64,000 bases of DNA from an uncultured Prevotellaceae bacterium. GTDB taxonomy: Bacteria > Bacteroidota > Bacteroidia > Bacteroidales > Muribaculaceae. A program made the position numbers and the translations under genes. Below are positions 9,484-18,314 of this stretch, piece after piece. The DNA lies in assembly GCA_937898675.1 (NCBI GenBank), contig CALEJB010000034.1, forward strand, positions 1-64,000, written 5' to 3'. Under the pieces are notes generated by a model. It was not told the origin of the DNA. It saw only the letters and a program-made list of their open reading frames with translations, and ran no database searches. Numbering within the stretch: position 1 is the first letter of the stretch; each line of letters opens with the position of its first letter.

Positions 9484-12400
9484 TTAGAATGTTGCCTTGA
9501 GGGTGAAGTTGAAACTGCGCGTGCTGGGCACATTGTAATTGTCGATGCCTGCACTGCCGGTACCGCCGCCAGTGCCTGCCAGCACAGCGGGGTCATTGCC
9601 GCGGTACTTGGTGAGCAGGAACAGGTTGCGCGCCGTGGCAGTGAGCGACAAGCCCTTGATGGGCCAGGTGCGCTTGAACAGGTGGCCAAAGTCGTAGTTC
9701 AGCGTCACATAGCTCAAGCGGATGTAGGAACCGTCCTCGATGAAGTTGGAGGAAACGGTGGAGTAATAGGTGCTGATGTAGTAGCTGTCAAGCACGATGG
9801 GGGTGGTGTTCTTGACATAGGCCGTCGTGCCGTCGGGGCCGGGAACAGCCTGAACGCCGTCCACGATGTACTCGCGGTTGCGGTACTTGTCATAGAGGTT
9901 GCTCATGCCGTTGGTAATCTGGCTGCGGCCGGTCACATTCACCACATCGCCGCCCTTGCGGCCGTCGAACAGGAACGACAGCGCGGCATGCTTGTAGCGC
10001 AGGGTGCTGCCCACGCCCAGCAGCCAGTCGGGCTCGCGGTTGCCGATGTACAGGCCCTTGGCGGCGCTGATGACGGGATAGCCGTTCTCATCGACGATGA
10101 CATTGCCGTCGGGGTCGCGCTCGTAGTCCTTGCCTGAGATACCGGTCGAGGACTCGCCCAGGCGGGCAACGGGGAAGATGTCGCCATACTGGGTGCCCTG
10201 GATTTCGGTGATGTCGTCGGGCAACTGCAGCACCTTGCTGCGGTTGAACGAGAAGTTGGCAAGTGCCGTCCACGACCAGTCGGTGCTCTTGATGATGTCC
10301 TGGTTGAGCGATATTTCCATGCCGTGGTTCTCAAGGCTACCCTCGTTGCGGGTCTGCAGGATGGTGCCCGAGGCGGGCGACACGCGCACGCTCACGATTT
10401 GGTTGTCCACGGTGGTCGAGTAGTAGGCCACGTCGAGGCGCGTCCAGCTGTTGAAGAAGCGCAGGTCGGCGCCAATCTCCCACGACTTGGTCATCTCGGG
10501 CTCCAGGTCGATGGCGCGCGAGGTGGTGGGGTCAACGCCGTAGCCGCCGTCGGGGAACAGCGTCCACTGCTTGTAGGTGTCGGTGAACAGGTAGCGGGGA
10601 CTGTCCTTGCCCACCTTTGCCCAGTTGCCGCGCAACTTGCCGTAGCTGAACCACTTGTTGCTCAGGTGGAACAGTTCGCTGAAGATGACACCCGCGGTGA
10701 TGGAGGGATAGAAATAGTTGGTCTTGCTCGCCTGCTTGAACGCCGACGAACCATCCATACGGCCCGTTACCGACAACTGCGCCATGCCCTTGTAGTCGAA
10801 GCGCAGCTCGCCAAAGTGGCCGTACTTGTTATACTTACTGTGATACAGCGTGGGGTGGTTGCTGATGAGCAGGTCGCCGTTGGTGAAGTCGGTGTTGTTG
10901 AAACTATAGAACTCGCCGCCCAACTGGAAATGCTCGTTATAAATTGACGACTCCAGGCCCTGAACCTCCTTGTACTCCAGACCATACAGCGCACTCACCG
11001 TGTAGTCCTCGCCAAAGGTGTGCTGGTAGTTGGCCAGGAATTGGGCGTTGAACAGCGAACTGCGCGAGGGCTGGAAGCTGTAGGAGCCGTACTTGGATTG
11101 CAGGCTCGAGAGCTTGGTCTGCACGTCCTCCGACGTCGGGTCCATCAGGTCGCCCTCGTAGAGGCGGGGCACTGTGTAACTGTCATACATCGAGTAGCCC
11201 TTGTCATAGCCCACCTTGCCGGTGAACACGAGGTTCTTGATGGGCTCGTAACTGATTTGGCCGTTGACCACAAAGCGGTTGCCCTCGGTCAGGCTCCAGT
11301 CCATGTAGCGTCCATAGTAGGGCGACACGGCGCCGCCCAGGCGCTCGGTGTCAAGCAGGTTCTCCCAGTGGTCGTAGTATGCCCACCAGTTCACATGGCC
11401 CTCAAGGGTGCGGTAGTCGCTCATGTCCTTGTTGATGCCCCAGTTATAGATGGTGGACATCGAGTTGCCAAAGCTGCGGCTCGTGCGGTTCACAAAGTTG
11501 GTGCTCAGTTGCACGGTCACCTTGTCGCTGGGCTTGTAGATGCCCTTGAGGAACACGGTCCACTGCTTGCGGTAGTCCTTGGGGACGATGCCCTGGTTGT
11601 CCTGATAGGACAGCGAGGCGTAGCTGGAGAACTTCTCGGTACCGCCGCTGACGCTCACGTCATACTTTTGCAGCACACCGGTCTGGAGGAAGTTGCCCAG
11701 ATTGTCATACACGGTCTCGTTGGCACCCAGATAAGGGCCCCAGCCGCCGCTGCCGCTGTTCTCCTTGTACATACCCTTGCTGCCGGGGGTGAAAGTGCTC
11801 TGAATCATCGGCAGACGGAATGGCGTGTTGAGCTCGAGCGATGCCGATGCCGTCACATGGATTTCGCCGTTCTGGCCGCCGCTCTTGGTCGTAATCATGA
11901 TAACGCCGTTGGCGCCTTCCTGGCCGTAGAGTGCCGATGCGGCGGCACCCTTGAGCACGGTAATGTTCTCGATGTCATTGGCGTTGAGGTCGGCCAGCGT
12001 CGAGCCGCCGCCGCGGATGGCCATGCCGTCAACAATCATCAGCGGCTCGTTGCTCTGGCTGTTGTTCATCGACGAAATGGCGCGGATAATCACCTGCGTC
12101 GAAGAGTTGGGCGAGCTGCCGCCGGTGCTCACCTGCAGACCGGCAACCTTGCCCTGAAGCGTGTTGGCGAAGTTGGTGCTGCCGCCGGCAGTCACCGCCT
12201 CCTCGTCAAGGGTCTGAACGGCAAAGTTCAGTTTTTTCTTCTCCTGGGTCTGGCCCATGGCGGTTACCACGACCTCACCCAGCACTTGGGCGTTCTCTTC
12301 AAGGGTGATGTTGATGACGGACACGCCGCGACCAACCTTAACACTCTTGGGATTCATGCCCACATACGTCACGTCGAGCACATCACCATCGTTCACCTCA

Positions 12401-12579
12401 ATCGAGTAGGCGCCGTCAATGTCGGTTGCTGTGCCGCGGCTCGTGCCGTGCACCTGGATTGACGCTCCGATGATGGGCTCGCCGTCACTCGACTGCGTGA
12501 CCACGCCGGTCACCACGCGCGCGAGGCCCGTGAGCGACAACATGCTGGACAGCAGTAGCAACAGTAGCTGTTTTCTCAT
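9484..12579 (-). CDS. SusC/RagA-family TonB-dependent outer-membrane transporter
   Basis: This 1031-residue protein begins with a signal peptide (MRKQLLLLLLSSMLSLTGLA). A carboxypeptidase-regulatory-like domain follows (VVTGVVTQSSDGEPIIGASI). The TonB plug carries the SusC signature region (LQGKVAGLQVSTGG, then VDGMAIRGG, then LKGAAASALYGQEGANGVIMITTK). A 22-strand barrel ends in an aromatic residue (NFTLKATF). It imports oligosaccharides delivered by SusD, powered by TonB-ExbBD. It is the first gene of the five-gene operon. The ATG at 12579 was chosen because the signal peptide begins there; an in-frame upstream extension to 12675 has no signal-like sequence. Confidence 0.95.
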   Translation of the reverse strand: MRKQLLLLLLSSMLSLTGLARVVTGVVTQSSDGEPIIGASIQVHGTSRGTATDIDGAYSIEVNDGDVLDVTYVGMNPKSVKVGRGVSVINITLEENAQVLGEVVVTAMGQTQEKKKLNFAVQTLDEEAVTAGGSTNFANTLQGKVAGLQVSTGGSSPNSSTQVIIRAISSMNNSQSNEPLMIVDGMAIRGGGSTLADLNANDIENITVLKGAAASALYGQEGANGVIMITTKSGGQNGEIHVTASASLELNTPFRLPMIQSTFTPGSKGMYKENSGSGGWGPYLGANETVYDNLGNFLQTGVLQKYDVSVSGGTEKFSSYASLSYQDNQGIVPKDYRKQWTVFLKGIYKPSDKVTVQLSTNFVNRTSRSFGNSMSTIYNWGINKDMSDYRTLEGHVNWWAYYDHWENLLDTERLGGAVSPYYGRYMDWSLTEGNRFVVNGQISYEPIKNLVFTGKVGYDKGYSMYDSYTVPRLYEGDLMDPTSEDVQTKLSSLQSKYGSYSFQPSRSSLFNAQFLANYQHTFGEDYTVSALYGLEYKEVQGLESSIYNEHFQLGGEFYSFNNTDFTNGDLLISNHPTLYHSKYNKYGHFGELRFDYKGMAQLSVTGRMDGSSAFKQASKTNYFYPSITAGVIFSELFHLSNKWFSYGKLRGNWAKVGKDSPRYLFTDTYKQWTLFPDGGYGVDPTTSRAIDLEPEMTKSWEIGADLRFFNSWTRLDVAYYSTTVDNQIVSVRVSPASGTILQTRNEGSLENHGMEISLNQDIIKSTDWSWTALANFSFNRSKVLQLPDDITEIQGTQYGDIFPVARLGESSTGISGKDYERDPDGNVIVDENGYPVISAAKGLYIGNREPDWLLGVGSTLRYKHAALSFLFDGRKGGDVVNVTGRSQITNGMSNLYDKYRNREYIVDGVQAVPGPDGTTAYVKNTTPIVLDSYYISTYYSTVSSNFIEDGSYIRLSYVTLNYDFGHLFKRTWPIKGLSLTATARNLFLLTKYRGNDPAVLAGTGGGTGSAGIDNYNVPSTRSFNFTLKATF

Positions 12580-12856
12580 CTTGTTTGGTTTTTTATAGTT
12601 GGTAAAAATAATATTAGTCCATTCCTTATTTTGCCAATTATCCACCGCCGGGATAAAGCAACTGCAAACATACACATTATTTTTGGTACTTTAAACTTTC
12701 TGCACCAATTTAACGCGGTTTATTGCATTTTTTTAACATTAACAACACATTTTTATAGTTTTTTGCTATCGGGCAAAATAACAGGGACCTGGAGCCGCGC
12801 GCGGCTCCAGGTCCCTGTTATCGGGATGCATGTTAAAAATCCTCTCTCCTAACTCA
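12580..12856 (-). other. Spacer between GH20 gene and susC: terminator plus AT-rich susC leader
   Basis: The spacer contains the 44-bp palindrome described separately and an AT-rich stretch. A minus-strand -7 box TATGTTTG (12665-12672) could start the susCD operon about 80 bases before the susC ATG, although no good -33 box lies at the right distance. No gene is visible. Confidence 0.5.
12778..12821 (-). terminator. Perfect 44-bp palindrome, likely terminator of the GH20 gene
   Basis: Bases 12778-12821 form a perfect self-complementary palindrome with no unpaired loop in the DNA. On the minus strand it is followed by TTTT (TTATTTTG), so it can act as an intrinsic terminator 36 bases after the GH20 stop. 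It may also insulate susC from read-through. Confidence 0.7.
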
Positions 12857-15373
12857 TCACTTGAACAAATAGGTCACAACACTCTGGCGGCCCAGGTAGA
12901 AGGCGCGGGCCTTGATGACCGCGGGCTGTTTCTTGAGTGTCACGGGAGCCGTCCAACGCGGGCTGGCGGCGGTGGGCTCGCTGCCGTCGAGAGTATAGGT
13001 AATGATTTCGCCGGGGTACTGCGAGTTGATGAGCAACTTGCCGCCTTCGACCTTGATGCCCGGAGGCCCCACGCGGAAGTTGTAACCCAGCGACTGTAGC
13101 AGCGGCAGCTCGCGGGTGCCGATTTTGAGGTTGTACTGATGGCGCGCCTCGTTGTATGCGGCCTCGTCGGCGAGGTTCTGTCCCCAGGCGGGCTGGGTGT
13201 TCCAGGCACGCTCGGCCACGCCGAACATCTTGGGCAGCAACATGTACTGCACCTGGTCAAATGAGCGCAGCGTCTCGCCCCACAACTGGGCCTGAATGCC
13301 GATGATGTTCTCGGGTTTCTCAAGTTTCACCTTGCCTTCGGCAGCCCTGGTCACATCGATGGGCGTGCCGTCCACGGCGGTGCGGGCGCTGGCATAGATG
13401 TTGGCAGGCAGGGCGCTCCAGGCGTCAAACTCATCCACCTTGCCGCCCCAGTGCAGGCCCTGCTCGTCCTGGTGGTGGCTGTAGCCCATGTCCATGTAAA
13501 AATTGGTGACGTTGGACAGGATGACGGGGTAGCCGTCGTTGGCCAGCTGGTAGGGCACGGTGTTGCGCGAGCCCACGGTGCTCCAGGCGTTGACGCCTGC
13601 CACGCGGGGCGCCACGGCGCTGTTAAACGCCGCGCTGTGCCCCAGCGCCACCTCTTGCCATCCCTCGATGCGGATGCCGCGCTCGGCCAGCAGGCCGCTG
13701 ATGCGGTTGATGAAGTACTCGCTCACCTCGTGCTGGTTCTTGAGGCCCTCGCGCTGCATGAGCGCCTGCACGTCAGGGCTGTTGTCCCACGCGTGGCTGG
13801 GCACCTCGTCGCCGCCCAGGTGCACCACCTGCAGTTTCAGTCCGGCCTCCTTGTACATCTTCTCCAACTCGTCGACCACCAGGTCAATGAAGCGGTACAC
13901 GTCGTCGCTCGCCACGTTCAGTACATTGTCGTGGTAACTTTGGGCGCTGGTGTAAAGTGAGGTATTTTTCTCGTCCCACAGACGGAACTGCTGGGCGAGT
14001 TGCGGATATTTCTTCAACTGCTTGGCATCGGCCGTGACGGGGCCATTGGCAGCACGGCTCTTCATCGCCACGATGGCGGCACGCGCGTGGCCCGGCGTCT
14101 CAATCTCGGGAATCACGCTCACGCCGCGCGACCACGCGTAGCGCAGCAACTCGATGAACTCGCTGCGCGTCAGATACCCGTTGCCGCTCTGCGACAGGTC
14201 GTCGGGATTGCCGTTGCCGGCAAAAATCTGCGACATGTATTCCTTCTCGTCAAGCGTGCAGCCGCGGCGTGCACCCACACTCGTCAGTTCGGGAAATCCG
14301 GGAATCTCCACGCGCCACGCCTCGTCGTCGGTAAAGTGCAGTTGCAGGGTGTTGAACTTATAGTAGGACATCAGGTCGATGAAGCGCTTGAGGTCGTTGA
14401 AGTTCACCACATAGTTGCGGGCGATGTCGAGCATGATGCTGCGGTAGCCAGCGTCGGGCCAGTCGATCACAAAGCAGTTCTGCAACCGGTGTCCCTTGCT
14501 GTGGTCAAGCGCGGCTACCAGCGTCTTCACGCCGTTCATGAGGGCGCGCTGCGAGCAGCCCAGGATGGTGATTTCGCCGTCGTGTATGCGCAGGCTGTAA
14601 TATTCCTTGTTGGTGCTCATCGTCTTGTCAAACAACAACTTGATGACCGTATTTTGTCCGCTGGACACATAGATGCCGCGCTTGCCCAATTCCTCCTTGA
14701 GCAGGCGCTTCACGCGGCTGTATCCGCCCCACTGCCACATCTTGCCCGACTTCACGGTCACCAGGCTACCCACCTGAGTGAATCCCGCCTCGACGTCCAC
14801 CTGCTTGGGAGCGGGGAAGATGTCATAGTCGTTGCCCGTGTAACCATCGCCAAAGCCGTTGATGGCCTCGTTGTAGGCATACATGTAGTTGCCGTCGGGG
14901 TAGGCCTTGTGGTCGCGCCACTGGCCGGGCTTGTCGAGAGGCGCGCACTCGATTTTCACGGCAAGCGGATGCGCCATGTCGCCGCCCAGCACCACATGTC
15001 CGCCGTCGGGCATATAATTCCTGTTGACCAGTGTGCCGCCCATCACCACGTCCACCACCAGCGAGTCGCCGGCGGCCAGGGGGCGGTAGTTGCCGTTGGG
15101 CCTGATGCGGTAGTAGGTGGTCTTCACCTCCTCGATGTCAACGGGGCATCCCGCGGGCAGCGTCACCGAGCGCGAGAACTGGTTGAAGAACAGTTGCCAG
15201 CCGCCGTCAAGTGTCTTGCCCGACACGTTCTTGATGACAAACCGCGACGAGTAGTTGCCCGCAGCCGCGTTGTTCTGCCCCATCAGCCACTTCACGGCAA
15301 GGGGCGACTGGGCGCTCGCCGTCAAAGCGGCAAGGGCACAGAGTAGGATCGACAAAAGATTGATTTTCTTCAT
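12857..15373 (-). CDS. GH20 beta-N-acetylhexosaminidase
   Basis: This 838-residue secreted enzyme has a signal peptide (MKKINLLSILLCALAALTASAQ). An N-terminal chitobiase-type carbohydrate-binding sandwich covers about 25-170, and a GH20b alpha/beta domain follows. The GH20 TIM barrel contains the Asp-Glu catalytic pair in HLGGDEVPSHAW (about D522-E523). A C-terminal chitobiase-like sandwich (TLDGSEPTAASPRW) ends the protein. The enzyme removes terminal GlcNAc or GalNAc from glycans by substrate-assisted catalysis. It sits directly upstream of susC and on the same strand, so it probably belongs to the same utilisation locus. The ATG at 15373 starts the signal peptide, one base after the stop of the phosphatase gene. 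Confidence 0.95.
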   Translation of the reverse strand: MKKINLLSILLCALAALTASAQSPLAVKWLMGQNNAAAGNYSSRFVIKNVSGKTLDGGWQLFFNQFSRSVTLPAGCPVDIEEVKTTYYRIRPNGNYRPLAAGDSLVVDVVMGGTLVNRNYMPDGGHVVLGGDMAHPLAVKIECAPLDKPGQWRDHKAYPDGNYMYAYNEAINGFGDGYTGNDYDIFPAPKQVDVEAGFTQVGSLVTVKSGKMWQWGGYSRVKRLLKEELGKRGIYVSSGQNTVIKLLFDKTMSTNKEYYSLRIHDGEITILGCSQRALMNGVKTLVAALDHSKGHRLQNCFVIDWPDAGYRSIMLDIARNYVVNFNDLKRFIDLMSYYKFNTLQLHFTDDEAWRVEIPGFPELTSVGARRGCTLDEKEYMSQIFAGNGNPDDLSQSGNGYLTRSEFIELLRYAWSRGVSVIPEIETPGHARAAIVAMKSRAANGPVTADAKQLKKYPQLAQQFRLWDEKNTSLYTSAQSYHDNVLNVASDDVYRFIDLVVDELEKMYKEAGLKLQVVHLGGDEVPSHAWDNSPDVQALMQREGLKNQHEVSEYFINRISGLLAERGIRIEGWQEVALGHSAAFNSAVAPRVAGVNAWSTVGSRNTVPYQLANDGYPVILSNVTNFYMDMGYSHHQDEQGLHWGGKVDEFDAWSALPANIYASARTAVDGTPIDVTRAAEGKVKLEKPENIIGIQAQLWGETLRSFDQVQYMLLPKMFGVAERAWNTQPAWGQNLADEAAYNEARHQYNLKIGTRELPLLQSLGYNFRVGPPGIKVEGGKLLINSQYPGEIITYTLDGSEPTAASPRWTAPVTLKKQPAVIKARAFYLGRQSVVTYLFK

Positions 15374-15374
15374 T

Positions 15375-15872
15375 TTATATCTTATTTTGTTGTAATATGC
15401 TATCCAACAGATGCTCACAGGCATCCTCAAGCAGATCGAGCACCAGCTCAAAGCCCTCGGCGCCCTCAAAGTAGGGATCGGGCACATAGTCATACTGGCG
15501 CAGGCGACGGATGTAGTCGCCCATCATCACCACCTTGTCGCGCTGCTCAACGGTGGCGGCCATGCCGCGCAGGTCGTCAACATTGGCAGCGTCCATGCCG
15601 ACGATGAGGTCGAAGTCGTCAAAGTCCTCCATCCTCACCTGTCGCGCGCGGTGCGTCAACTGGTAGCCTCGCGGCTGGGCATGGGCGCGCATGCGGTGGT
15701 CGGGCAGGTCGCCCACGTGCCAGTGGCCGATGCCCGCCGAGTCGAGGGCAAAACGCTCCGCCAGCCAGCGCTCGTCCACGATGCGCTGCATCACCGCCTG
15801 GGCCGCCGGCGACCGGCAGATGTTGCCCAAGCACACAAACAGGATGCCATATTTTCCGTCAGCGCGTGACAT
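15375..15872 (-). CDS. Low-molecular-weight protein-tyrosine phosphatase
   Basis: This 165-residue cytoplasmic protein has the LMW-PTP signature near the N-terminus (FVCLGNICRSPAA; nucleophile Cys14, Arg20). The C-terminal general-acid loop is VPDPYFEG. Length fits the family. Such enzymes dephosphorylate tyrosine, for example on capsule-export kinases, or low-molecular-weight substrates. It is immediately upstream of the GH20 gene with a one-base gap and is probably co-transcribed with it. I chose the ATG at 15872; the frame continues to a TTG at 15881. Confidence 0.93.
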   Translation of the reverse strand: MSRADGKYGILFVCLGNICRSPAAQAVMQRIVDERWLAERFALDSAGIGHWHVGDLPDHRMRAHAQPRGYQLTHRARQVRMEDFDDFDLIVGMDAANVDDLRGMAATVEQRDKVVMMGDYIRRLRQYDYVPDPYFEGAEGFELVLDLLEDACEHLLDSILQQNKI

Positions 15873-15921
15873 TAACCGCAAAATTACTCACAATTGTTGA
15901 AACCGCAAAATTTACAGTGCC

Positions 15922-16539
15922 TCACAGCCCCAGGTCGCGCAGTGCCGCTTGGGCCTTGGCGTGTCCCTGGGCGGCGGCCATGCGGAACCATCGCGCGGCC
16001 TCGTCGTTGCTCTGGGCGACGCCCTTGCCCTCCAGGTACAGGCGCCCCAGGTCGTACTGCGCGTCGGCGTCTTCGGCCTCGGCAGCCTTAAGGAACCACC
16101 GCGCGGCCTCGCTGCAGTCGAGATAGGTGCCCGTGCCGTCGCGGTAGCACACACCCAGGTTGTACTGCGCGTTGACATTGCCCTGCTCGGCAGCCTTGCC
16201 ATACCAGTAGGCGGCCTGCTCAAAGTCCTTGGGCACGCCCTGCCCCACCGAGTACAGCGTGGCAAGGTTGTACTGGGCATAGGCATCGCCCAAGTCGGCG
16301 GCACGGCGGTACCACCGTGCTGCCTCGTCGCGGCTGGGCGCCACGCCCTCGCCAAAGTAGTAGTAAAACGCCACGTCGCACATGGCGTCAACGTCGCCCG
16401 CCTCGGCCTTGGCCAGCAGTTCGGGGGTGAACATTTCATCGTCATCGGCCTGCGCCTGAAACACAACGCCAAGCGAGAGAACCAGGGCAATCGCATGCGC
16501 AACCCCGGCGATGCTTGAGAGGTTAATCCATTTTTTCAT
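15922..16539 (-). CDS. Secreted Sel1-repeat protein
   Basis: This 205-residue protein has a signal peptide (AIALVLSLGVVFQAQA) followed by about five Sel1-like TPR repeats of 36 residues. They carry the pattern A..WYRRAADLGDAYAQYNLA, and the last ends in AQAALRDLGL. Sel1 repeats form a curved helical scaffold for protein-protein contacts and have no catalytic activity. It lies upstream of the phosphatase gene, 49 bases away. A TATCTTTGC -7 box at 16570-16578 lies just before the start. The alternative overlapping frame lacks the repeats and is not a gene. Confidence 0.88.
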   Translation of the reverse strand: MKKWINLSSIAGVAHAIALVLSLGVVFQAQADDDEMFTPELLAKAEAGDVDAMCDVAFYYYFGEGVAPSRDEAARWYRRAADLGDAYAQYNLATLYSVGQGVPKDFEQAAYWYGKAAEQGNVNAQYNLGVCYRDGTGTYLDCSEAARWFLKAAEAEDADAQYDLGRLYLEGKGVAQSNDEAARWFRMAAAQGHAKAQAALRDLGL

Positions 16540-16701
16540 ATCGGTTCCATTTTTGTTGTGAATTACTTTGCAAAGATAATCATTAATAATGGTAATTTAT
16601 GGCGCAAAAATAAAAATCACCGCAAAAATTGATTCACCTCACACGGAATTTCTCATTATTTATTTGTAACTTTGCTACCCCAAACGAAGATACTAACGAC
16701 A

Positions 16702-17454
16702 ATGATTCGATACTGCTTGCGCCTGCTACCGTTGCTCTGCTTGATGGAATTAGCCCTGGCAGGGGGTTCGTCGTGTAGCGGCAAAGGGCCCCAGCAAGAC
16801 ACCACGGCATGGGACTACAAGGCGCCGCTGCCTATGGGCAGCAACCCCAACATCGCCGGCGATGGCATGGGCCTGATCGAGGGCGCCGTGGTGCACCGCC
16901 TGCCCACCTACATCGAGATGCGGCCGCTCAAGGAAATCTTTAACGACAGCAACTCGCTGCAGCTCCAGGCCGCCAAGGCAAACGGCTTCAAGCCCGTGTT
17001 TACCCTGCGCGACGCCTATGACATCGACAAGCCGCTGATGCGTATCTACTCGTGCGACGCCTACATGGTCGATAACCTCACCGCCTCGGTGCCCTATCTG
17101 GTGCCCAAGGCGGCGCAATTGCTCAAGGAAATCGGCTACGCTTTCCAGGACACCATCAAGGCGCGCGGCGGCAAGGCCTACCGCTTCAAGGTCACCAGCG
17201 TGACGCGCACGGCCCACAGCGTGTCTAAACTCATCCACCGCAACTACTCGGCATCGGTCAACTCATGCCACCAGTACGGCACCACATTTGACATCAGCTG
17301 GGTGAAGTTTGACTGCATGGACCCGAGCATGGTGATCTCGCTCGAGGACCTGAAGAACATCCTCGCCGAGGTGGTGGAGGACTTTCGCAGCAGGGGGCGC
17401 TGCTATGCCATCTTTGAGCGCAAGGCGGGTTGCCTGCACATCACCGTGAGATAA
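16702..17454 (+). CDS. DUF5715-type exported protein, M15 peptidase-like
   Basis: This 250-residue protein has an N-terminal export signal, possibly a lipoprotein (GGSSC, Cys25). Its C-terminal half contains SCHQYGTTFDISW (His190, Asp197) and a final CLHIT (His246). This spacing recalls the zinc ligands H-x(6)-D ... H of the VanY/M15 D-Ala-D-Ala carboxypeptidase fold, and such proteins are annotated as DUF5715 in Bacteroidetes. It may therefore act on peptidoglycan peptides, but activity is unproven. A TAACTTTGC -7 box at 16667-16675 precedes it. I use the ATG at 16702; a TTG at 16672 is less likely. Confidence 0.8.
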   Translation: MIRYCLRLLPLLCLMELALAGGSSCSGKGPQQDTTAWDYKAPLPMGSNPNIAGDGMGLIEGAVVHRLPTYIEMRPLKEIFNDSNSLQLQAAKANGFKPVFTLRDAYDIDKPLMRIYSCDAYMVDNLTASVPYLVPKAAQLLKEIGYAFQDTIKARGGKAYRFKVTSVTRTAHSVSKLIHRNYSASVNSCHQYGTTFDISWVKFDCMDPSMVISLEDLKNILAEVVEDFRSRGRCYAIFERKAGCLHITVR

Positions 17455-17497
17455 TAATCTGAAGATACATTATACATAATAACACCTCAACACCAAA

Positions 17498-18238
17498 ATG
17501 ACTCTACAATCGACCATCGCCGAGTACCTGAAATATACAGGTCAAAAAGGCATCGACATCAGCGCAGCCCTCATCGACTGCGACGGTGTTCTCTATGACT
17601 CCATGAAGTTTCACACCCAGGCATGGATGAAACTCATGAAGAAGAACGGCATCAAATGCACCCGCGACGAGTTCTATGAACTCGAGGGCATGACCGGCAG
17701 CGAAATCATCAAGACGAAGTTCAAGGCCGGCGTGGGCAAGAACATCACCGACGACGAGGCCCTGGCCCTGTATGGCGTGAAGACGCGCTACTTTAGGGAA
17801 CTGGGCGAGGCCCCCGTGATGCCCGGAGCCACCCGCGCGCTGGAGGCGCTCAAGGCCGCCGGTGTAGAGCGCATTCTCGTGACCGGCTCGCAGCAGGACA
17901 CCATCGTGCAACGCATTGAGAATGACTTCCCCGAACTATTCAGCGACAACAGGGTGACGGGCCATGACGTGCGCCACGGCAAGCCCAATCCCGAGCCCTA
18001 CCTCAAGGGTATGACACTGGCCGGCAAGAAGGGCAACCAGTGCATCGTCATCGAGAACTCGCCACTGGGCGTGCAGGCAGGCCATGCCGCCGGCTGCTTC
18101 ACCATCGGCGTGACCACGGGCCCGATTCCCGAAAAGGATTTGTACAAGTCCGGTGCCGATGTGGTCTATAAGAGCATGGACGAACTGGCAGACGCCATTC
18201 CCGAACTGCTCAAGGAACTCAACGCCGCAACGGCATAA
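17498..18238 (+). CDS. HAD-superfamily sugar-phosphate phosphatase / beta-phosphoglucomutase-like
   Basis: This 246-residue cytoplasmic protein has the HAD motifs. Motif I is DCDGVLYDS (nucleophile Asp27, acid Asp29), motif II is the T/S of LVTGSQQ, motif III is the lysine in GKPNPEPY, and motif IV includes VIENSPLGVQAG. The helical cap inserted after motif I (about 40-100) places it with the phosphoglucomutase/GPP-like phosphatases. The substrate cannot be told from sequence. A strong terminator follows at 18253-18294, so it is separate from aroB. Confidence 0.88.
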   Translation: MTLQSTIAEYLKYTGQKGIDISAALIDCDGVLYDSMKFHTQAWMKLMKKNGIKCTRDEFYELEGMTGSEIIKTKFKAGVGKNITDDEALALYGVKTRYFRELGEAPVMPGATRALEALKAAGVERILVTGSQQDTIVQRIENDFPELFSDNRVTGHDVRHGKPNPEPYLKGMTLAGKKGNQCIVIENSPLGVQAGHAAGCFTIGVTTGPIPEKDLYKSGADVVYKSMDELADAIPELLKELNAATA

Positions 18239-18252
18239 ACAAGCACTCACAG

Positions 18253-18294
18253 GCAACGGGTTTCTCTGTCATCGGGGGAAATCCGTTGCTTTTT
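18253..18294 (+). terminator. Terminator after the HAD phosphatase gene
   Basis: A 12-bp stem (18253-18264 with 18278-18289, one G-T pair) is followed by TTTTT. The aroB start lies 20 bases further on, so aroB must rely on read-through or on a promoter overlapping this region. Confidence 0.8.
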
Positions 18295-18314
18295 CCTTAA
18301 TCAAGCACACCGCC

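Noticed and set aside
7555..10137. 860-codon open frame on the plus strand, opposite susD and susC
   Set aside because: It is the antisense shadow of GC-rich genes. The translation is Val/Ala/Gly/His-rich with no domains, while the minus strand gives clear SusD and SusC proteins.
9484..12675. SusC with a 32-residue N-terminal extension
   Set aside because: The extension contains no signal and precedes a normal signal peptide starting at 12579. It is leader DNA.
15912..16502. 196-codon frame overlapping the Sel1-repeat gene on the same strand
   Set aside because: It is Arg/Pro/Thr-rich without repeats. The other frame has a signal peptide and regular Sel1 repeats.
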